Below are positions 55,269-64,000 of a stretch of DNA of 64,000 bases, one piece after another. The number at the start of each line of letters is the position of its first letter. The first letter of the stretch is position 1. The stretch lies in the NCBI GenBank assembly GCA_036490475.1, contig DASXDT010000001.1, positions 1 to 64,000 of the forward strand, read 5' to 3'. This DNA comes from Candidatus Tumulicola sp. (GTDB taxonomy: Bacteria; Vulcanimicrobiota; Vulcanimicrobiia; Vulcanimicrobiales; Vulcanimicrobiaceae). A program made the position numbers and the translations under genes. The notes under the pieces were generated by a model. That model saw only the letters and a program-made list of their open reading frames with translations, was not told the DNA's origin and searched no databases.

Positions 55269-57534
55269 TGGCGGCGGCCTGCTCGGCCGCGCGTTCGATT
55301 AGCCGCTCGAGTTGCTGTTTTCCGGGAACGTATTGCACCGGCCAATCGGCCTCGGCATATCCGAGTTGCGCGGCGGCGTGTAACGTCCAGAACGGATCGG
55401 CCAGATGCGGGCGTCCGAGCGCGACCAAATCGGCGCGTCCGGCGGCTAGGATTGCGTTGACCTGATCCGGTTCGGTGACGTTACCGACGGCCATCGTCGC
55501 GATGCCGATTTCGTTGCGAATGCGATCGGCGTAGGGCGTTTGGAACATCCGTCCGTAGACGGGTTTGGCATCCGGCGATGTCTGCCCGGTCGAAACGTCG
55601 ATGAGATCGGCGCCGGCGAGCTTGAACGCGCGCGCGATTTCTACCGAGTCCTCGCCGGAAATTCCGCCCGCAACCCAATCGGTCGCCGAGATGCGCACGG
55701 AGATCGGTTTGTCTGCCGGCCACGCCGCGCGCACCGCGGTAAAGACTTCGAGCGGATATCGCAGGCGATTTTCGAGCGAACCACCATAGTCGTCGGTTCG
55801 TTGGTTTTGCAACGGCGTGATAAACGACGACAACAGGTAGCCGTGCGCGCAGTGCAGTTCGATCATGTCGAAGCCGGCGCGTTCGGCCATCTCGGTCGAT
55901 CGTACGAAGGCGTCGCGAATTGCATCCATCTCCGCCCGGGTCAATTCGCGCGGCACCTGATTGACCGGTGCGTACGGAATCGCCGACGGCGCAACGAGTG
56001 GCCAGTTCTCATCGTCCGCGAGCGGTTGATCCATACCCTCCCACATCAGCTTGGTCGAGCCTTTCGGCCCCGAATGCCCTAGCTGCATGCAGATCTTTGC
56101 GTTCGAAAAGTGATGCACGAAATCGACGATCCGCTTCCACGCGCCAAGGTGTTCGTCGAGGTACATGCCGGCGCAGCCGGGCGAGATGCGGCCATCGCGT
56201 GTGACGCAGGTCATTTCGGTAAATAGCAGACCTGCGCCGCCCAGCGCGCGCGAGCCCAAATGGACCATGTGGAATTCGTTGGGCATACCGTCGACCGCGC
56301 TGTACATATCCATCGGCGAAACGACAACGCGGTTGCGTAGTGCGAGCCCACGCAAGAGCAGCGGCGCGAACATCGGCGGTATGGAGGCTCCGCCTGCGAA
56401 CCAACGCTCGACACCCTCGACATACGTTGTATCGCGCAGGCGCAGGTTTTCGTGACCGATTCGTTGGCTGCGCGTCAGCAGGCTATAGGCGAATTGCTCG
56501 GGTGGCAAAGCAGCGTAGCGGGCCACGTTTTCGAACCACTCGGTCGAGTTACGCGCCGCATTCTGTAATTTCAGAACTTCGAGCTTACGAACGTCCTCGT
56601 AGGCGCGAAGCGCGTCTTCCAAACGACCATTTGCGGTCTGCAAAGAATCGGCGAGGCCGATCGCATCCTCCATCGCGAGTTTGGTACCGGAACCGACCGA
56701 AAAATGCGCCGTGTGGGCGGCGTCGCCCATCAGCACGACGTTCTCGTGAATCCAGTGCTCGTTGCCGACACGTGTAAAGTTGAGCCAATCGCGTCCGCGC
56801 AGGTGCGCGCTATTGGTCATCAGTTTGTGACCGTGGAGGTACCGGGCGAACAACTCTTCGCAGAACGCGACGGTCTCGGCGGAATCGAACTTGTCGAGAC
56901 CGTGCGCCAGCCACGTCTCTTCGCGACATTCCACGATGAACGTGCTAAGATCGCGGTCGAAGCGGTAGGCGTGAACGGTGAACCAGCCGTGTTCGGTCTT
57001 TTCGAAAATGAACGTGAAGGCGTCGAGCGGCAACGTCGTGCCGAGCCACACGAAGCGGCATAAGCGCGTGTCGAGGTTGGGCTGAAAGGTCGACGCGTAG
57101 GTATTGCGGATGCGGCTGTTGATGCCGTCGGCAGCGATCAGCAGATCGCAGTCGCGATAGGCCGAAACGTCGGCGACGTCGATTTCGAAGTGCAGGTCGA
57201 CCCCGACTTCGGCCGCGCGGCGTTGTAAAATTCCGAGCAGCTCTTTACGCGAGATCCCACAGAATCCGTGGCCGCCCGAGGCGATCGTCCGTCCGGCGAA
57301 GTGAACGTCGATGTCGTCCCAGTGCGCGAACGCTTCGGTGATGGCGCGATGCGTCGGCTCGTCGGCGGCGCGCAGATTGCCGAGCGTCGCGTCCGAGAAC
57401 ACGACGCCCCAGCCGAACGTGTCGAGCGGGCGATTGCGTTCGATGACGCGGATGTCCCAATCCGGAAACCGGCGCTTGGCCAGAATCGAAAAGTACAGGC
57501 CGGCCGGTCCGCCCCCGACGCAGTTGATCCGCAT
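55258..57534 (-). CDS. Bifunctional salicylyl-CoA 5-hydroxylase / 2-aminobenzoyl-CoA monooxygenase-reductase type
   Basis: A 758-residue two-domain flavoprotein. Residues 1 to about 385 are a class A FAD monooxygenase ([20 protein letters not shown] at 5-24; [20 protein letters not shown] near 265-285). Residues about 395-745 are an Old Yellow Enzyme-type TIM barrel ([40 protein letters not shown]). The fusion is known from salicylyl-CoA 5-hydroxylase and from 2-aminobenzoyl-CoA monooxygenase/reductase, which hydroxylate and, in the latter, reduce the CoA-activated ring. It starts 6 bases after the methyltransferase gene and is central to the pathway inference. Confidence 0.88.
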   Translation of the reverse strand: MRINCVGGGPAGLYFSILAKRRFPDWDIRVIERNRPLDTFGWGVVFSDATLGNLRAADEPTHRAITEAFAHWDDIDVHFAGRTIASGGHGFCGISRKELLGILQRRAAEVGVDLHFEIDVADVSAYRDCDLLIAADGINSRIRNTYASTFQPNLDTRLCRFVWLGTTLPLDAFTFIFEKTEHGWFTVHAYRFDRDLSTFIVECREETWLAHGLDKFDSAETVAFCEELFARYLHGHKLMTNSAHLRGRDWLNFTRVGNEHWIHENVVLMGDAAHTAHFSVGSGTKLAMEDAIGLADSLQTANGRLEDALRAYEDVRKLEVLKLQNAARNSTEWFENVARYAALPPEQFAYSLLTRSQRIGHENLRLRDTTYVEGVERWFAGGASIPPMFAPLLLRGLALRNRVVVSPMDMYSAVDGMPNEFHMVHLGSRALGGAGLLFTEMTCVTRDGRISPGCAGMYLDEHLGAWKRIVDFVHHFSNAKICMQLGHSGPKGSTKLMWEGMDQPLADDENWPLVAPSAIPYAPVNQVPRELTRAEMDAIRDAFVRSTEMAERAGFDMIELHCAHGYLLSSFITPLQNQRTDDYGGSLENRLRYPLEVFTAVRAAWPADKPISVRISATDWVAGGISGEDSVEIARAFKLAGADLIDVSTGQTSPDAKPVYGRMFQTPYADRIRNEIGIATMAVGNVTEPDQVNAILAAGRADLVALGRPHLADPFWTLHAAAQLGYAEADWPVQYVPGKQQLERLIERAAEQAAANVV

Positions 57535-57540
57535 CCGCGG

Positions 57541-58200
57541 TTAGTGCTTGCGCGCGATGAGCACGCCGTCGCAGAGGGTGATGAGCGACACGTCGACCCG
57601 CCGGTCGACCGCGGCCTTGGCGTTGAGCGCGCGCATCGCCACCGTCCCGGTGCCGTTCTGCGAAAGATCGGCGACGTCGCCGCTCTGCAGCGCGTTGTCG
57701 ACCAGAATCAAACCGCCGGGGCGCAGGGCTTCCAATGCCAGTTCGTAGTAGGCGTCGGTGTTGACTTTATCCGCATCGATGAACGCCATGTCGAAGGGCT
57801 CGACACCGTCGGCTAATAGTTCGCGCAGCGTCTCAAGCGCCGGCCCGATATGTAAGTCGATCTTTTCGGCGACGCCGGCCTTCTGCCAATAGCGGCGCGC
57901 GACCGCGGTGTACTCCTCGCTCACATCGCACGCGACCACGCGACCGTCGTCGGGTAATGCCAACGCGACGGCCAGCGAACTATAACCGGTAAAGACGCCG
58001 ATTTCGAGATAGCGTTTCGCGCCGATCGCCCTCGCCAGCAGCTGCATGAAGGCGCCCTGATCGGCGCCGATCTCCATTACCGCATTGGGTAGATTGTCGG
58101 TTTCACGGCGCAGTTCGGCCAAGATCGGGTGTTCTCGAACCGTCGTTTCGAGGATGTACTGCTGTACCGATTGGTCGACGAATTCGCTCTTGCCGATCAT
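57541..58200 (-). CDS. Class I SAM-dependent O-methyltransferase
   Basis: A 219-residue protein of the catechol/caffeoyl-CoA O-methyltransferase-like family. YLEIGVFTGYSSLAVALAL (SAM site) is followed by FIDADKVNTDAYY with metal-binding Asp residues and LILVDNAL. The ATG at 58200 overlaps the upstream FAD-oxidoreductase stop (ATGA); a longer open frame is rejected. It lies just upstream of the hydroxylase. Its target may be a phenolic or carboxylic intermediate, but this is not shown. Confidence 0.85.
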   Translation of the reverse strand: MIGKSEFVDQSVQQYILETTVREHPILAELRRETDNLPNAVMEIGADQGAFMQLLARAIGAKRYLEIGVFTGYSSLAVALALPDDGRVVACDVSEEYTAVARRYWQKAGVAEKIDLHIGPALETLRELLADGVEPFDMAFIDADKVNTDAYYELALEALRPGGLILVDNALQSGDVADLSQNGTGTVAMRALNAKAAVDRRVDVSLITLCDGVLIARKH

Positions 58201-59729
58201 GCTGCCGCTCCGTTTTCTGCTTTCGCTAAATCCTCGAGTATTGCAATCGCCGCACGCTTGCCGGGAAAGCCGCTGACGCAGCCACCAGGGTGCGCGCCCG
58301 AGCCGCACAGATACAGGTTGCGCACCGGCGTGCGCGTGGCGAAACGATGTTCGTAAATTTGTCCTGGCACGAGTTCTCCGTGAAAGATGTGTCCGCCGGT
58401 CAATCCGAAGCGTGCTTCGAGATCGGGCGGCGCGAGGAGTTGACGCGCTTCGATCGCGTTCGGCAGATTGGGTGCGAGGCGGCCCAGGATCGCAACGATC
58501 CGGTCGGCGGCTTCTTCGCGCTTGGCGTGCGTCCAACCATCGGCGCGGTCGTACGGAAAATACTGGGCAAAAATCGACAAAATGTGTTTGCCGGGCGGCG
58601 CCAGCGACGGGTCGGTCGGTGTTTGCAAGAAACACTCTATTAACGGCGAGACGCTCGCACCTTCACGCGCTCCGTCTTGAAACGCGCGCTGGAGGTAGTC
58701 GATCGACGGGGCAACGTGGATCGTCGCGCGATGATGCGGCTGGGGGTCGGCGCCCGGACGCGCGGTGAAATTCGGAAGTTCGCCCAGCGCTAGGTTCAGT
58801 TTCAAGGATGGCCCGGTGGTCTTCCAATCGAGCACTTTGGCGACGAACTGCGCCTCCAGGGCCGACGGGTCGACCATCTCGAGAAACGTTGTGTGCGGAT
58901 GCGCGTTGCTGGCGATCGTGCGGGCGCCGAACTCGGTGCCGTCATCGAGTGCGACGGCGACCGCGCCATCGTCATAGGTGACGATGCGTTCGACATTGGA
59001 TTCGATTCGGATTTCGGCGCCGTGATTGCGCGCGACGTCGGCCAGCGCGCGCGTGATGCTGCCCATACCACCCCGTACGTAGGCCCATGCGCCCTGGACG
59101 CCGAGGATTCGGCCCGCAAGATGGTGCGCGAGCACGTAGCCGGTACCGGGATCGCGCGGGCCAAGGTTGGTGCCGATCAATCCATCATTCACGAGTTCGG
59201 CTTGAATGACCGGCGTCCGAACGTAGCGTTCGACGAGTTCGGCGGCCGAGCCGCGCAATAGCGCCTGCGTATCGTCGTCGAACCGGTCGAAACGCGGTTC
59301 GGCGTCCGAGAACGAATCGAACAGCGCCCGCCCGGCGCGCTCGACGCGCTCTCCGTAGGCTTCGAATCCGGCGATATCGCCCGAGTCGAACTTCGCTATT
59401 TCGCGAGCGTTAGATGCGGCGTCGGTTCCGAACAGCAGAGAACGGCCGTCTTCGAGCGGCGTGAACGCGTACGGATCCTTACGATAGAATTCGAAGCCGT
59501 GCGCTCGCAGATCCAGTTCGTCGACCAGCCATGGGTCGAACAGACTGCACACGTAGGACGCCGCCGACACGGTGTATCCCGGCCAGACCGATGCGTCGCT
59601 GACGGCGGTCCCGCCGATGACATCGCGCGCCTCTAACACCAATACCGAACGGCCAGCTTTGGCCAATAAGGCGGCGCAAACCAAGCCGTTATGTCCCGCG
59701 CCGACGATCACCGCATCGTAGGTGGTCAT
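58197..59729 (-). CDS. FAD-dependent oxidoreductase (phytoene desaturase/PYROXD2-like)
   Basis: A 510-residue flavoprotein with YDAVIVGAGHNGLVCAALLA (3-22) and LEARDVIGG for FAD, the middle GTAVSDASVWPGYTVSAASY and the C-terminal GSGAHPGGCVSGFPGKRAA. It belongs to the carotenoid-desaturase-like amine-oxidase superfamily rather than a true phytoene desaturase; no other carotenoid genes are nearby. The ATG is at 59729. First gene of the methyltransferase-hydroxylase-SDR run. Substrate unknown. Confidence 0.82.
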   Translation of the reverse strand: MTTYDAVIVGAGHNGLVCAALLAKAGRSVLVLEARDVIGGTAVSDASVWPGYTVSAASYVCSLFDPWLVDELDLRAHGFEFYRKDPYAFTPLEDGRSLLFGTDAASNAREIAKFDSGDIAGFEAYGERVERAGRALFDSFSDAEPRFDRFDDDTQALLRGSAAELVERYVRTPVIQAELVNDGLIGTNLGPRDPGTGYVLAHHLAGRILGVQGAWAYVRGGMGSITRALADVARNHGAEIRIESNVERIVTYDDGAVAVALDDGTEFGARTIASNAHPHTTFLEMVDPSALEAQFVAKVLDWKTTGPSLKLNLALGELPNFTARPGADPQPHHRATIHVAPSIDYLQRAFQDGAREGASVSPLIECFLQTPTDPSLAPPGKHILSIFAQYFPYDRADGWTHAKREEAADRIVAILGRLAPNLPNAIEARQLLAPPDLEARFGLTGGHIFHGELVPGQIYEHRFATRTPVRNLYLCGSGAHPGGCVSGFPGKRAAIAILEDLAKAENGAAA

Positions 59730-59841
59730 GCAGCCGGGATACGACCCGGTGCAAACCTTCTCATCTAGCCGGTGGGCCGGGGACCCGCGCTGTGGCAGCG
59801 AATCCGTCGGCCTACGTTTCGCTATTGACCTGAGGAGCGCC

Positions 59842-61083
59842 ATGATGATTCGTTCGCGCATGCTTCGAGTGGCTTTCGGACTCGGCATTGCCACCGCGCT
59901 CGTAAGCGGGTGCGGCGCGCCATCCAGTGAGTCGGTGCCGCTGCTATCGTCCTCTTCCGCGCACGTTGTTAAACCGCAAGCGGCGCAAGCGATTCAAAAC
60001 GTTATCGTTATCGTTCAGCAGCATCGAAGTTTCGACAATGTGTTCGCGGGTTTTCGCGGCGCCGATGCGCCGATGTATGGCCTCGAGCACAATGGAAAAC
60101 GCGTCTCGTTACGACCCATCCGCCTGGAGAGCGTGCCATCGTGCGGTGACGGCGAATTTTCGAACTACTTCGATACCGTCTATAATAAAGGCCAGATGAA
60201 CGGGTGGGATTTGGTCGATGCAAAAGATCCTACGTGCCCATACACTCGCATCGTCCGCAACGAGGTCAAACCGTATTGGGACCTCGCGAAGCGGTATGCT
60301 TTGGCAGACCACATGTTTGCATCGACGCGATACGAATCGTTCGTCGACTCGATCTACCTGGTCGCCGGAACAACCAAGTTACAAGCCAATACGTATGCGG
60401 CCGGAGCGCCGAGCAAAGAACCGTGGGGTTGCGACGCCCCGGCCGGTACGACAACGCCCATTCTGAAAAACGGAAAAATCGAACTTGGCGGACCATTTCC
60501 GTGTTTCACGCAGTTTCCGACCATCGCGGACTTGCTCGACAAGGCCGGGGTCGGATGGAACGTCTATACCGACCGGCCGACGAGCTCATTGCCGTTCGAC
60601 CCCTTCGAGGCGATGAAGGCCGTACGCGAAGGCCCGGACTGGACCGCCGACACGAGCTCGCCCGCATCGAACGTTCTCAACGATCTCGACTCTGGTGCAC
60701 TGCGGCCGGTGTCGTTCGTCCTCTCGCCCGTTCGAGATTCGGACTATCCGGGTAACGGCGGCGGACCCAAGTGGGTGCAACGCATCGTCGAGCACGCGCA
60801 GAAAAGCCGCTATTGGCAGCATCTGGCGATCGTCGTCGTATGGGATGATTTTGGCAACGGCTCGTTCTACGACAACGTCCCTCCAGCCATCCTCGACCCA
60901 ATGGGACTCGGCTTTCGCGTCCCATTGTTGGTGATATCGCCGGCCGTCAAACACGGCTACATTTCGCGCACGCAATACGAGTACGGTAGCATCTTGAAAT
61001 TTATCGAAGTCAACTGGAATCTCGGAACTCTGCGTGCGACAGACGAACGCGCGACCAGCATCCGCGACATGTTCGACCGATAG
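59842..61083 (+). CDS. Phosphoesterase (phospholipase C/acid phosphatase, PF04185-like) lipoprotein
   Basis: A 413-residue exported protein with a signal peptide and lipobox LVSGC; GAGGAG lies 4 bases before the ATG. The family core is visible: HRSFDNVFAGFRG near residue 61-73, a central YWDLAKRYALADHMFASTRY segment and VVVWDDFGNGSFYDNVPPA with the metal-binding Asp pair near the C terminus. The usual Glu-Asn before RSFD is replaced by Gln-His (QQHRSFD), so activity or metal use may differ. Divergent from the FAD-oxidoreductase gene. Confidence 0.8.
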   Translation: MMIRSRMLRVAFGLGIATALVSGCGAPSSESVPLLSSSSAHVVKPQAAQAIQNVIVIVQQHRSFDNVFAGFRGADAPMYGLEHNGKRVSLRPIRLESVPSCGDGEFSNYFDTVYNKGQMNGWDLVDAKDPTCPYTRIVRNEVKPYWDLAKRYALADHMFASTRYESFVDSIYLVAGTTKLQANTYAAGAPSKEPWGCDAPAGTTTPILKNGKIELGGPFPCFTQFPTIADLLDKAGVGWNVYTDRPTSSLPFDPFEAMKAVREGPDWTADTSSPASNVLNDLDSGALRPVSFVLSPVRDSDYPGNGGGPKWVQRIVEHAQKSRYWQHLAIVVVWDDFGNGSFYDNVPPAILDPMGLGFRVPLLVISPAVKHGYISRTQYEYGSILKFIEVNWNLGTLRATDERATSIRDMFDR

Positions 61084-61282
61084 CGGCATTATAATAAACC
61101 GTCTACTTCGCATCCTACTGGCGGGGATTCCGATCGCCGCGCTGTCGGTCGCGGTGCCATTCGTTAACCACGTCGAGCCACGGGTGCTCGGTTTGCCATT
61201 CGTGTTGGCGTGGATTGCCTGGTGGGTTGTGGTGACACCGGCGTTCTTGTGGACGCTCGGACGGATCGAACGGCATTGGTAA
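61034..61282 (+). CDS. DUF3311 small membrane protein (second copy)
   Basis: A small two-helix membrane protein like the one at 41449 (LLAGIPIAALSVAVPFVNHV then LGLPFVLAWIAWWVVVTPAF). The GTG at 61034 gives 82 residues but overlaps the phosphoesterase gene by about 50 bases; a shorter protein starting near 61090 (at a non-ATG codon) would match the usual length. The stop overlaps the symporter start. Confidence 0.65.
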   Translation: MRQTNARPASATCSTDSGIIINRLLRILLAGIPIAALSVAVPFVNHVEPRVLGLPFVLAWIAWWVVVTPAFLWTLGRIERHW

Positions 61283-62697
61283 TCTCGCTATCGATCGTCG
61301 CCTTCATAGTGCTCGCGACCATCGCTTTTGCTCTGGTAAGCGTGCGGCGTTTCCGCATGGACCCGCAGCAGTATCTGGTCGGCGGACGTTCGTTCGGGAC
61401 CGCATTCCTATGGGTGCTGATGGCGGGTGAGATCTACACCAGCTTCACGTTTCTGGGAATGGCCGGCTGGACGTATAGCCTCGGCGCTCCAGCCTACTAC
61501 ATCTTAGCGTACGGCACGTGCGGCTTCGTCATCGGATATTTTTTACTCCCGGCGATTTGGCAGGTCGCTAAAGACCGCAACCTGCTGACCGGGGCGGACT
61601 TTTTCGCCGACCGCTATTCGAGCCGCGCGCTGGGAGTCGGCGTCGCGGCAATGCAGTTCATCACGATCGTTCCCTACGTTACGCTGCAGCTGAGCGGTTT
61701 GCAAACGTTGCTGCACCTCGCCGGCTACGGACGCATCGACGGCATCGCAGCCGCGTGCGTGGCGTTTCTGCTAATTGCCGGATTCGTGTTTACGGCCGGT
61801 TTGCGCGGCACGGCATGGGCGAGTTTGATCAAAGACACGCTGGTCTTGGCGGCGGTCGCGTTCGCGGGCATCGCTATTCCAATTCGGTTTTTCGGCTCGC
61901 CGGCAGGGGCGATCGACCGGGTGCTGGCGGCGCATCCGCATCTGCTGACGCTCCCACCTTTGACGGCGCCGCACGGCGGCATATGGTACGTGACGACGGT
62001 TCTTCTCACGTCGATCGGATTCTTCATGGGACCGCACACGATGAACGCGGTCTATAGCGCTCGCTCCGGAGAGGCGTTGCGACGCAATGCCGCCCTGCTT
62101 CCCATCTATCAGTTGCTGTTGCTGCTGGTGTTGTTTGCCGGCTTGACTGCAATCGTGCTGGTGCCGGGTTTAACCGGCGCGCGGGTCGACCAGTCGTTCG
62201 TGCTGGTCGTCGCGCACTATTATCCACCGTGGGTGTTGGGATGTGTCGTCGGTGCAGGCGCATTGGCGGCACTGGTTCCGGCCAGCGCCATCTTACTCGG
62301 CGCGGCGGGAACGTTCGCCAAAGACGTGCTCGGCGCGTTCGCCATCGCGACGGCCGATGCTGCGCGCGTGCGGGCCACGCGCATCTCGGTCGCGGCGATC
62401 GCAGTGGCGGCGCTGATCTTTTGGTTAACCGAGCAACGCACGCTGGTCGAGCTGCTGTTGATCTATTACAACGCGGTGACGCAGCTGATGCCGGGCATGG
62501 TGGCCGCATTCGTGTGGCCGCGCGCGACCGCGTGGGGCGTGGCAGCAGGAATAAGCGCCGGACTTATCCTCGCGCTTATTCTCTCGCAGTGCGGCATTGC
62601 ACCCTGGGGTATCAATGCCGGATTCCTCGGCCTTCTCCTCAACGTCGCGGTGCTCGTCGCCGTCTCCCTGGCGACGCCGCGGGGGGTTACGGTTTAG
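61276..62697 (+). CDS. Sodium:solute symporter family protein (second copy)
   Basis: A 473-residue inner-membrane protein with about 13 helices, paralogous to the symporter at 41656 (LVGGRSFGTAFLWVLMAGEI versus the matching LGGRRFGTIVSWFLLGGDLY). The TTG at 61276 overlaps the DUF3311 stop and gives the full first helix. Probably imports an organic acid with the DUF3311 partner. It converges with the zinc-ribbon gene, and the stop codons overlap. Confidence 0.82.
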   Translation: MVISLSIVAFIVLATIAFALVSVRRFRMDPQQYLVGGRSFGTAFLWVLMAGEIYTSFTFLGMAGWTYSLGAPAYYILAYGTCGFVIGYFLLPAIWQVAKDRNLLTGADFFADRYSSRALGVGVAAMQFITIVPYVTLQLSGLQTLLHLAGYGRIDGIAAACVAFLLIAGFVFTAGLRGTAWASLIKDTLVLAAVAFAGIAIPIRFFGSPAGAIDRVLAAHPHLLTLPPLTAPHGGIWYVTTVLLTSIGFFMGPHTMNAVYSARSGEALRRNAALLPIYQLLLLLVLFAGLTAIVLVPGLTGARVDQSFVLVVAHYYPPWVLGCVVGAGALAALVPASAILLGAAGTFAKDVLGAFAIATADAARVRATRISVAAIAVAALIFWLTEQRTLVELLLIYYNAVTQLMPGMVAAFVWPRATAWGVAAGISAGLILALILSQCGIAPWGINAGFLGLLLNVAVLVAVSLATPRGVTV

Positions 62698-63017
62698 CCG
62701 AAGCTCGGTCGCGACGCGAAGCAGTCGCGGCAATACACGGGCTTGTCGCCACGCGGATTGAACGGCACCTCAGCGACGCCGCCACACTGGCTGCATGTCG
62801 CAGTAAACATCTCGCGCGGACGTCCGCCGCCGGCACGATCGCCGCCACCGCCCCCACCCGGGCTATTAGAACGCATTGCCTTGCGTGCCTGACGGCAGTC
62901 TTGGCAGCGATTGGGCTTGTTTTGAAAACCTTTTTGCTCGTAAAAGCGCTGCTCGCCTGAGGTAAACGCGAACTCTCGCCCGCAGTCCACGCAATTGAGC
63001 ATTTCATCTGTGTACAC
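62694..63017 (-). CDS. Double zinc-ribbon protein
   Basis: A 107-residue protein with two zinc modules. Residues about 8-45 have CVDCGREFAFTSGEQRFYEQ and CQDCRQARK, the zf-trcl pattern; after a Gly-rich linker, residues about 75-103 have CSQCGGVAEVPFNP and CRDC, the CxxC-x17-CxxC pattern. GTG start with GGGGAG nine bases upstream; the ATG at residue 6 is an alternative. Possibly nucleic-acid-binding; its role is unknown. Confidence 0.85.
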   Translation of the reverse strand: MYTDEMLNCVDCGREFAFTSGEQRFYEQKGFQNKPNRCQDCRQARKAMRSNSPGGGGGGDRAGGGRPREMFTATCSQCGGVAEVPFNPRGDKPVYCRDCFASRPSFG

Positions 63018-63107
63018 GAACCGAGTCTCCCCTTTTGCGGTTAATCTGCTGCGAGGTTTGCGACCTTTCCGGCATGAGTCCTTCCGCTCCGGCGCAAAGG
63101 GCGCAGC

Positions 63108-63632
63108 ATGTCCGTTCCCGAGATTCCGGAGGTCGTCAACCCCTCCGGTGCGGCCGACTATCTAGAGGTTATCACGCGTGCGGTTTTCCAGGCGGGCGTG
63201 CGCTGGAAGCAGATCGCAGACAACTGGGACGCGTACCGGCTGGCGTTCGAGTCGTTCGACCTGCGGCGCGTCGCCGCGTATAACGATCTCGACCTCGAAC
63301 GTGTGCTCGGAACCCCCGGTATCCTTCGCATGCGACGAAAAGTAGCGGCGACCGTGGCCAACGCTCGCGCGCTAGCAGAAATCGAGCGCGAATTCGGGGG
63401 AATTCCGGAGTATCTCCACGCGTTTACCGAGTACGACGCTCTGGCGGCCGACATCCGGCGCCGCTTCGCTTTTATGGGCGAAATGAACGTATGGTACTTT
63501 CTGTTTCGCATCGGGGAGCCGGTGCCGCGCTTCGAGAACTGGGTGGACACCATTCGCGGAGATCATCCACGGATGTACGATATGGTTTTACAGGCGCGCG
63601 CCGCTGGGCGTTCGCCGGAACGAGGAGAATAA
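63108..63632 (+). CDS. DNA-3-methyladenine glycosylase I (Tag)-like protein
   Basis: A 174-residue protein with the Tag/HhH-GPD-like pattern: FQAGVRWKQIADNWDAYRLA resembles the GLSW...YR segment, followed by LGTPGILRMRRKVAATVANA. The N-terminal zinc-binding Cys/His of E. coli Tag are missing, so it is a divergent member that may not excise 3-methyladenine. Single-gene transcript, followed three bases later by a secreted-protein gene. Confidence 0.65.
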   Translation: MSVPEIPEVVNPSGAADYLEVITRAVFQAGVRWKQIADNWDAYRLAFESFDLRRVAAYNDLDLERVLGTPGILRMRRKVAATVANARALAEIEREFGGIPEYLHAFTEYDALAADIRRRFAFMGEMNVWYFLFRIGEPVPRFENWVDTIRGDHPRMYDMVLQARAAGRSPERGE

Positions 63633-63635
63633 CAC

Positions 63636-64000
63636 GTGCGAATGAGCGGCGTACCGTCCGCCATGGTGTTGGCATTTGTCATCGCCGGCCTCACGGCGCA
63701 AACCCCCGCCCCCCCAGACACCGGAAGCGCGGCGCCGGTCACACTTCCCACGAAGCCGCTGCGCTCGCTGGAGTACAATTTTACGGTCGACTATCAACAG
63801 AACGGCGAAGGCCACACCGGTGACATTGGAACCGGCGGCAGCGGCGTCCGTTCGGCGTTGAACGGCATCGGCAGAAACGGCGTACTGAATGCGGATGTCA
63901 TGGGCATGGCCAAAGACGGGGCGTTAGTGATTCGCGTGTCGGAATGGCTGCAAGAACAACCGCGCCCGAGCCAGCCCTATTTATGCGCGGCATATCCGAA
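63636..64000 (+). CDS. Secreted protein, 3' part cut by window edge
   Basis: A frame open from GTG at 63636 to the window end, at least 121 residues. GAGGAG lies 8 bases before the GTG. The N terminus (MVLAFVIAGLTAQTPAPP) is a cleavable signal peptide, followed by Thr/Pro-rich sequence and a beta-strand-like region (SLEYNFTVDYQQNGEGHTGD). No family recognised from this fragment. Co-transcription with the Tag-like gene is likely. Confidence 0.7.
   Translation, partial: MRMSGVPSAMVLAFVIAGLTAQTPAPPDTGSAAPVTLPTKPLRSLEYNFTVDYQQNGEGHTGDIGTGGSGVRSALNGIGRNGVLNADVMGMAKDGALVIRVSEWLQEQPRPSQPYLCAAYP

Noticed and set aside
57541-58635. 364-codon version of the methyltransferase gene
   Set aside because: The extra N-terminal part is an Arg-rich shadow of the FAD-oxidoreductase gene on the same strand in another frame; the ATG at 58200 gives the standard protein.

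Overview
The window is GC-rich chromosomal DNA from a bacterium that is probably diderm. It holds the 5' part of a 16S rRNA gene, the str, S10, spc and alpha ribosomal-protein blocks, and a long stretch of metabolic and surface genes. A C-terminal outer-membrane-like beta-barrel, several lipoboxes, a stalk (copper amine oxidase N-terminal) domain and a tandem-repeat lipoprotein of the GloVer type suggest a lineage near Candidatus Eremiobacterota (WPS-2/Vulcanimicrobiota). That placement is inference; a search with the partial 16S would settle it.

Layout. 1-1160: 16S rRNA (minus strand, cut by the window edge) with leader and a consensus promoter. 1197-6208: pruA, a divergent lhgO pair, a leucine-rich-repeat gene and small membrane proteins. 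6219-25448: ribosomal genes, all on the minus strand, from rplC down to rplQ, with secY, adk, map and rpoA. This series is broken between rpsM and rpsK by DUF72, nucleotidyltransferase, MFS and stalk-domain/barrel genes. 25449-31507: a second break, separating rplC from rpsJ, with a glutaryl-CoA dehydrogenase-like gene, an aldo/keto reductase, a split chromate transporter, a divergent HIT-like pair and a MITE-like element. 31552-36212: rpsL-rpsG-fusA-tuf-rpsJ. The ribosomal segments have recognisable TTGAC(A/G)/TAnnnT promoters, which explains how the split blocks can work independently.

36365-43161 holds a GntR/YtrA-type regulator with its membrane partner and a clear palindromic operator, an acyltransferase, pilin-like proteins, an EamA exporter and a DUF3311/sodium:solute symporter pair. 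43158-47926 and 54522-59729 together look like a CoA-dependent pathway for 2-aminobenzoate or salicylate: RidA, aryl-CoA ligase, acyl-CoA dehydrogenase and enoyl-CoA hydratase in one module; a two-domain salicylyl-CoA/2-aminobenzoyl-CoA hydroxylase-oxidoreductase, SDR, O-methyltransferase and FAD oxidoreductase in the other. A DUF3311-symporter pair lies beside each module. Between them are a glycosyltransferase, a 709-residue pilin-like protein and a GloVer-type lipoprotein. The window ends with a phosphoesterase-family lipoprotein, the second symporter pair, a zinc-ribbon protein, a Tag-like glycosylase and a truncated secreted protein.

The least explained structures are two roughly 240-bp elements (25708-25950 and 43567-43804) with conserved inverted termini and unrelated interiors, the repeat-bearing extensions of S3 and S17, and the stalk-domain/beta-barrel fusion inside the ribosomal cluster.
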